A stretch of 64,000 nt of DNA, taken from Actinomadura luteofluorescens (GTDB lineage: Bacteria; Actinomycetota; Actinomycetes; Streptosporangiales; Streptosporangiaceae). Under the pieces are notes generated by a model, which was not told where the DNA came from, did no database searches, and saw only the letters and a list, made by a program, of their open reading frames with translations. Below, in pieces: positions 60,297 to 64,000 of this stretch (positions are counted from its first letter, which is position 1; each line of letters starts with the position of its first letter). A program made the position numbers and the translations under genes. Location of the stretch: contig NZ_JACCBA010000001.1 in the NCBI RefSeq assembly GCF_013409365.1, positions 8,680,001 through 8,744,000 of the forward strand, written 5' to 3'.

Positions 60297-61307
60297 ATGC
60301 CGAGATCACCACTGATGGACCTGGCCTTCGGGTTCATGCCGGCGCAGATGATTCACGTGGCCACCGAGATCGGGGTGGCGGACGCCTTCACCGATGACAG
60401 GCCGAGATCGAGCACCGAACTGGCGGAGGCGACCGGCACTCACGCGCCGTCCCTGCACCGGCTGCTGCGCGGGCTCACCGGCCTCGGCGTCGTCGAGCAG
60501 AAGGAGCCGGACCTGTTCGCGCTGACCGAGGAGGGGCGGCGGCTGCGCGCGGACGCCCCCGACTCGATTCGCTCGCTGATCAGGCTCTTCTGCGGCCCGC
60601 AGGTATGGCGGACGTGGGGCGACATGGCGGAAACGGTCCGCACGGGCGAGTACGCATGGGAACGGGTGACCGGCAGCACGCCGTTCGAGTACTTCGCCTC
60701 GGACGCCGAGCTTTCGGTGACGTTCAACCGGGCGATGGCCGAGCACACCCGCGACGTCGCGCCGGCGGTCATCGAGGCGCACGACTTCGGCCGCTACGGG
60801 ACGGTCGCCGACCTCGGCGGCGGGGATGGCACGCTGCTCGCCGCGATCCTGCTGGCCGTGCCCGGCCTGCGCGGCGTCCTTTTCGACCTGCCGTCGGGAC
60901 TGGCCGACGCTTCCGGCACCCTGGCCGACGTGGCCGAACGGGCCGAGATCGTGCCGGGCGACTTCTTCGAGGCCGTCCCCGAACGCGCCGACGCCTACGT
61001 GCTCAAGAGCGTCATCCACGACTGGGACGACGAGAAGGCCGCGGCGATCCTGCGGAACTGCCGGGCCGCGATGGGCCCCGGCGACCGGGTGCTCCTTCTG
61101 GAGCAGGTCATGCCGGAGATGGTCACGCCTGGGTCGGGAGGGATCGTGAACAACGACCTCAACATGCTCGTGGCGACCGGCGGCCGGGAACGCACCGAGG
61201 CCGAGTTCCGGGAACTGCTCGACAGCGCGGGACTCACGGCCGTCTCGCTGACCGGGCCGCTGCGCGAGACCGCCTACCACGTCATCGAGGCGAAGATCGC
61301 GGACTAG
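60297..61307 (+). CDS. O-methyltransferase (Methyltransf_2 family)
   Basis: A 336-residue enzyme. N-terminal dimerisation helices (MIHVATEIGVADAFTDDRPR, TGTHAPSLHRLLRGLTGLGV), SAM site VADLGGGDGTLLAAIL, acidic motif VPGDFFEAVPERADAYVLK and the catalytic-base region SVIHDWDDEKAAAIL. Small-molecule O-methyltransferase of aromatic or polyketide substrates. GAAGGGAG precedes the ATG. Driven by copy 2 of the shared element, so probably AraC-controlled. Followed by an SDR gene 83 bp later. Confidence 0.93.
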   Translation: MPRSPLMDLAFGFMPAQMIHVATEIGVADAFTDDRPRSSTELAEATGTHAPSLHRLLRGLTGLGVVEQKEPDLFALTEEGRRLRADAPDSIRSLIRLFCGPQVWRTWGDMAETVRTGEYAWERVTGSTPFEYFASDAELSVTFNRAMAEHTRDVAPAVIEAHDFGRYGTVADLGGGDGTLLAAILLAVPGLRGVLFDLPSGLADASGTLADVAERAEIVPGDFFEAVPERADAYVLKSVIHDWDDEKAAAILRNCRAAMGPGDRVLLLEQVMPEMVTPGSGGIVNNDLNMLVATGGRERTEAEFRELLDSAGLTAVSLTGPLRETAYHVIEAKIAD

Positions 61308-61390
61308 GTTGTGTCAGGGGCCGCTTACGGCGGGCGCGTGCAGCCGTGCAGGATGGGACCGCCGCAAGCAGCCCGACGAAGGAGTGTCGC

Positions 61391-62152
61391 GTGAGTTCTC
61401 TCGACGGCCGTACGGCCCTGGTCACCGGAGGAAGCCGGGGGATCGGCCGGGCCATCGCCCTGGCCCTGGCCGCGGACGGCGCCCGGGTCGCCCTCGCCTA
61501 CCGGCGCGACGACGAGGCCGCGCGCAAGACGGTCGCCGACATCGAGGCGGCCGGGGCGCGGGGCCGCGCGTTCCGCGCCTCGGTCGACGACCTCGCCCAG
61601 TGCCGTTCCCTGGCCGCTCAGGTGGAGGCGGAGCTGGGCGGGCTGGACATCCTCGTGCACAGCGCCGGGATAGCCAGCCGCGGCAACAGCGTCGCCGACA
61701 CCGACCCGGCCGAGCTGGAGCGGGTCATGCGCGTGCACGCGTTCGGCCCGCACCACCTCAGCCAGGCGCTGATCCCGCTGATGCGGCGCGCCGAGCGCAG
61801 CGACCTGGTCTTCGTGTCGAGCGTCGCCACGGACCTGATGCCGGCGTTCGGCGGCCCCTACGCGATGGGCAAGGCCGCGATGGAGGCGCTCGCCCAGGTG
61901 GTCGCCAAAGAGGAGCGCGGCAACGGCATGCACGTCAACGTGGTCGCGCCCGGACTGGTGGACACCGAGATGGGGCGCAGACTGGTCCGCGCCACGGCCG
62001 GAATCGAGGACATCCGGCAGCAGGACGCCGCGTCCCCCTACGGGCACGTGTGCACGCCCGAGGAGGTCGCCGACGTGGTCCGGTTCCTCGTCTCGGACGC
62101 CGCGTCCTACGTCACCGGGCAGCGCGTCGTCGTGGACGGCGGGACGTTCTGA
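61391..62152 (+). CDS. short-chain dehydrogenase/reductase (FabG-like)
   Basis: A 253-residue SDR. TALVTGGSRGIGRAIALALA, HSAGIASRGNSV, Ser in VFVSSVATDLM, catalytic YAMGK and the end YVTGQRVVVDGGTF. GTG at 61391 with GGAGTG upstream. It may belong to the methyltransferase transcript. Substrate unknown. Confidence 0.93.
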   Translation: MSSLDGRTALVTGGSRGIGRAIALALAADGARVALAYRRDDEAARKTVADIEAAGARGRAFRASVDDLAQCRSLAAQVEAELGGLDILVHSAGIASRGNSVADTDPAELERVMRVHAFGPHHLSQALIPLMRRAERSDLVFVSSVATDLMPAFGGPYAMGKAAMEALAQVVAKEERGNGMHVNVVAPGLVDTEMGRRLVRATAGIEDIRQQDAASPYGHVCTPEEVADVVRFLVSDAASYVTGQRVVVDGGTF

Positions 62153-62155
62153 CGC

Positions 62156-62794
62156 TCAGTGGCGCGTCCAGTCGGGCTGGGCGAAGTCGGCGACCCTGGC
62201 GGGCCGGCCGAGCAGCACCACCTCGCGGAACTGCCACAGCATCGCGCCGGTCGGCGCGTGGACGCGCCACCCGGGGCCGAGCCACATCTGCAGAAGGCGC
62301 CCGCCGCCCGGCTGCGGTACCCAGACCGGGGTGTCGTCGGCGGCGAGCCGGCGCAGGCTCGTGTGGTGGACGGAGTGGACCTCGTCCGGGCTCGGTGCGA
62401 GCGGCCCCGGGTCGTCCAGCACCACCACGACCGGTGTGATCGCGAAGCCGGAGGCGGCGGGGAAGTCGTCGAGCCTGCCGAGCACGTCGGCGGGGCCCGC
62501 GGTCAGGCCGAGCTCCTCGTGCAGTTCGCGCAGCGCCGCCTGCTCGGGGGTCTCGCCGTCCTCCATGCGGCCGCCCGGCAGCCCCCACTGGCCCGCGTTC
62601 CGTCCCTGGTAGGCGCGCCTGATGACGATCATCGACGGGACGCCGTCGTGCTCGACCGCGCACAGCACGACGCCGGCGCGGCGCAGACCGGGCGCCTCGG
62701 GGACCCTCGTGTGCGCGAAGGAGCCGAGCCGCTCGGCGGCGAGCGCCCGGAACGCGGCGAGGTCGTCGAAGGGGCCGGGGGAGGGGGCGCTCAT
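62156..62794 (-). CDS. NUDIX hydrolase
   Basis: A 212-residue protein. The Nudix box is GGRMEDGETPEQAALRELHE followed by ELGL. N-terminal helix LAAFRALAAERLGSFAHTRV and the strand WGLPGG precede it. The C-terminal part (LRRLAADDTPVWVPQPGG, then LLQMWLGPGWRVHAPTG) is CoA-pyrophosphatase-like (NUDT7/8). The ATG at 62794 overlaps the AraC stop as ATGA. Coupled to the regulator. Confidence 0.92.
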   Translation of the reverse strand: MSAPSPGPFDDLAAFRALAAERLGSFAHTRVPEAPGLRRAGVVLCAVEHDGVPSMIVIRRAYQGRNAGQWGLPGGRMEDGETPEQAALRELHEELGLTAGPADVLGRLDDFPAASGFAITPVVVVLDDPGPLAPSPDEVHSVHHTSLRRLAADDTPVWVPQPGGGRLLQMWLGPGWRVHAPTGAMLWQFREVVLLGRPARVADFAQPDWTRH

Positions 62795-63648
62795 GCGTCG
62801 ATACTGCCAGGCCCGGTCTCCGCGTCCGGGCCCGCCTCCCGCGCGTAGCGGCCGGGCGGGGTCCCCACGGCGGCGGTGAAGTCGCGGGTGAAATGCGCCT
62901 GGTCGGCATAGCCGAGCTCGGCCGCCAGGTCCGCCCAGTCGACCCCCGTTCCGGACGCGGCCCGCTCGGCGGCCTCCTGCATGCGGAACCGCCGGATCAC
63001 CCACTTCGGGCCGATGCCCACGTACTCGTGGAACAGGCGCTGCAGGCTCCGCGTGCTCAGCCCGACGTCCGCGGCCAGCTCGCCGACCCGCACCAGGCCC
63101 GGCCGCGCCGCGATCCGCTCGACGACCGCGGCGGCCTTGGCGGCGGACGGGTCGGGCTCGGGACGCAGCCCGGACAGGAACGCCGCGAGCCGTCCGACCG
63201 CCTCGTAGGCGTCGGCGATCGCGAAGACCTCCTCGGCGAGCGTCAGGCCCTCCCCGCCGAAGACATCGTCCACTCCAGGGAACCGGCCGGTCAGCGTGGA
63301 CACCGGCGCGTCCATGAACGGCCTGAACCCGCCCGGCCGGAAGGCGGCCCCCACCACGCGCCCCTCGCCGTGGATCTCCTCGACGAAACCGTCCCGCACG
63401 ACTCCCGCGATGCGCGCCCGCGTCGTCCCGGCGGTCAGGTAGCTGGTGAACGTCAGGTGGACCGACGGGCGCGTGAGGACCCGCTGGCGGTGCGGCGGGC
63501 GCCCCCGCAGATCCCAGCGCAGCACCCAGAAGTTCGCGACGAACGGCGCGAGCGCGGTGGGCGGTTCGAGCCGCTCGATCCGGAAGCGCTCCAGCCCCGT
63601 CCGCGCGTGCAGGATGCCCCGCGTCCCGCCGGGTAGGAATCGTTCCAC
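62791..63648 (-). CDS. AraC-family regulator
   Basis: A 285-residue regulator. DUF6597-type N-domain (EPPTALAPFVANFWVLRWDL, RPSVHLTFTSYLTAGTTRAR) and a C-terminal double HTH: VRVGELAADVGLSTRSLQRL, LAAELGYADQAHFTRDFTAA. ATG at 63648. Divergent from the TIGR03086-like gene with its CAAGAC element only 24-40 bp away, so it most likely binds that element and its copies upstream of two other genes. Confidence 0.92.
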   Translation of the reverse strand: MERFLPGGTRGILHARTGLERFRIERLEPPTALAPFVANFWVLRWDLRGRPPHRQRVLTRPSVHLTFTSYLTAGTTRARIAGVVRDGFVEEIHGEGRVVGAAFRPGGFRPFMDAPVSTLTGRFPGVDDVFGGEGLTLAEEVFAIADAYEAVGRLAAFLSGLRPEPDPSAAKAAAVVERIAARPGLVRVGELAADVGLSTRSLQRLFHEYVGIGPKWVIRRFRMQEAAERAASGTGVDWADLAAELGYADQAHFTRDFTAAVGTPPGRYAREAGPDAETGPGSIDA

Positions 63649-63671
63649 CGGCTCAGGCTAATCGGTGTCGC

Positions 63672-63709
63672 GTTTGTTCAAGACCCGCGCCGCGGACCCG
63701 CTCTAGCGT
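63672..63709 (+). promoter_or_regulatory. GTTCAAGAC promoter element, copy 3
   Basis: GTTTGTTCAAGAC at 63672-63684, TAGCGT at 63704-63709, spacing 19 bp. It faces the gene at 63746 and is right beside the AraC start. Confidence 0.65.
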
Positions 63710-63745
63710 GCAGATGTGTTCGAACGGATGAGCGAGGAAGAGATC

Positions 63746-64000
63746 ATGGATATCCGGAGCCAGATGGTCCCCGCCGCGCAGGCCGCGGCACGGATCGTCC
63801 TGGAGGTCCCCGAAGAGAGGCTGGACGCGCCCACTCCCTGCCCGGACTGGGACGTGCGGGCGCTTCTCAACCATCTGATCTTCTGGAGCGCGCGGGGCGA
63901 GAGCGCCGCGCGCAGGACGCCGCCCACCGGGCCGGGGGAGGACCACGACTTCACCGCCGAGCCCGGCTGGGCCGAGCGGTTCGCGGAGCAGGCCAGCCGG
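63746..64000 (+). CDS. TIGR03086/maleylpyruvate-isomerase-N-like protein, partial
   Basis: The first 85 residues of a gene that runs off the right edge. [20 protein letters not shown], then [19 protein letters not shown], the diagnostic PCPxWxVRxLLxHL of mycothiol-dependent DinB-like proteins (metal His is in NHL). GAGGAAGAG precedes this ATG; in-frame GTG (63716) and ATG (63728) upstream are alternatives. Under AraC element copy 3. Confidence 0.88.
   Translation, partial: MDIRSQMVPAAQAAARIVLEVPEERLDAPTPCPDWDVRALLNHLIFWSARGESAARRTPPTGPGEDHDFTAEPGWAERFAEQASR

Overview
The window is 64 kb of very GC-rich DNA with strongly biased third codon positions, frequent GTG/TTG starts and many 4-bp stop/start overlaps. 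Its gene families are typical of filamentous or related Actinobacteria: F420-type LLM and deazaflavin oxidoreductases, an XRE/DUF5753 regulator, DUF6504, a TIGR03086-like protein and ABC-2 systems with NarL-type two-component partners. I infer a soil actinomycete, possibly near Actinomadura/Thermomonosporaceae, but no rRNA or marker gene here fixes the genus. I see no rRNA, tRNA or CRISPR.

Layout. 0-2 kb: a partial thioesterase-like gene, a Cys-rich hypothetical and an orphan ABC ATPase. 2.1-6.9 kb: a tightly overlapping four-gene operon coding an unknown protein, a Cas4-like RecB nuclease with four cysteines, a large unknown protein and a Upf1-like SF1 helicase; it looks like a DNA-processing or defence module. 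7-13 kb: single-gene enzymes and a DUF5753 regulator. 13.1-17.5 kb: an ABC-2 exporter operon next to a two-component system. 17.5-21 kb: an LLM oxidoreductase divergent from a TetR with a zinc-ribbon tail, DUF4291, a hydrolase, and a DUF6504 gene under a near-perfect SOS box. 21-24 kb: bioB between two degenerate tandem-repeat tracts. 24-38.6 kb: an accessory region in which two paralogous unknown genes and one multi-HTH gene carry the same 21-bp upstream element; it also holds P450, citrate synthase (probably core), a kinase, an aldo/keto reductase and a 2.3-kb decayed segment with transposase and SbcC remnants. 38.8-43 kb: an AlkZ-like glycosylase and a secreted RlpA-like protein behind a long leader. 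43-50 kb: a catabolic locus (SDR, benzoylformate-decarboxylase-like enzyme, IclR) divergent from a sugar-type ABC importer. 51.6-54.7 kb: a split ACAD11-like pair (kinase plus acyl-CoA dehydrogenase) with a TetR and a 21-bp palindrome. 55.3-57.9 kb: a TROVE/vWA (Ro60-like) protein overlapping an unusual HTH-tailed protein, a candidate RNA-handling pair. 57.9-64 kb: small enzymes and an AraC regulator; three promoters share one conserved element.

The most promising novel material is the nuclease/helicase operon, the TROVE pair, the three-gene 21-bp-element regulon, and the dispersed inverted-end repeat family with four copies.
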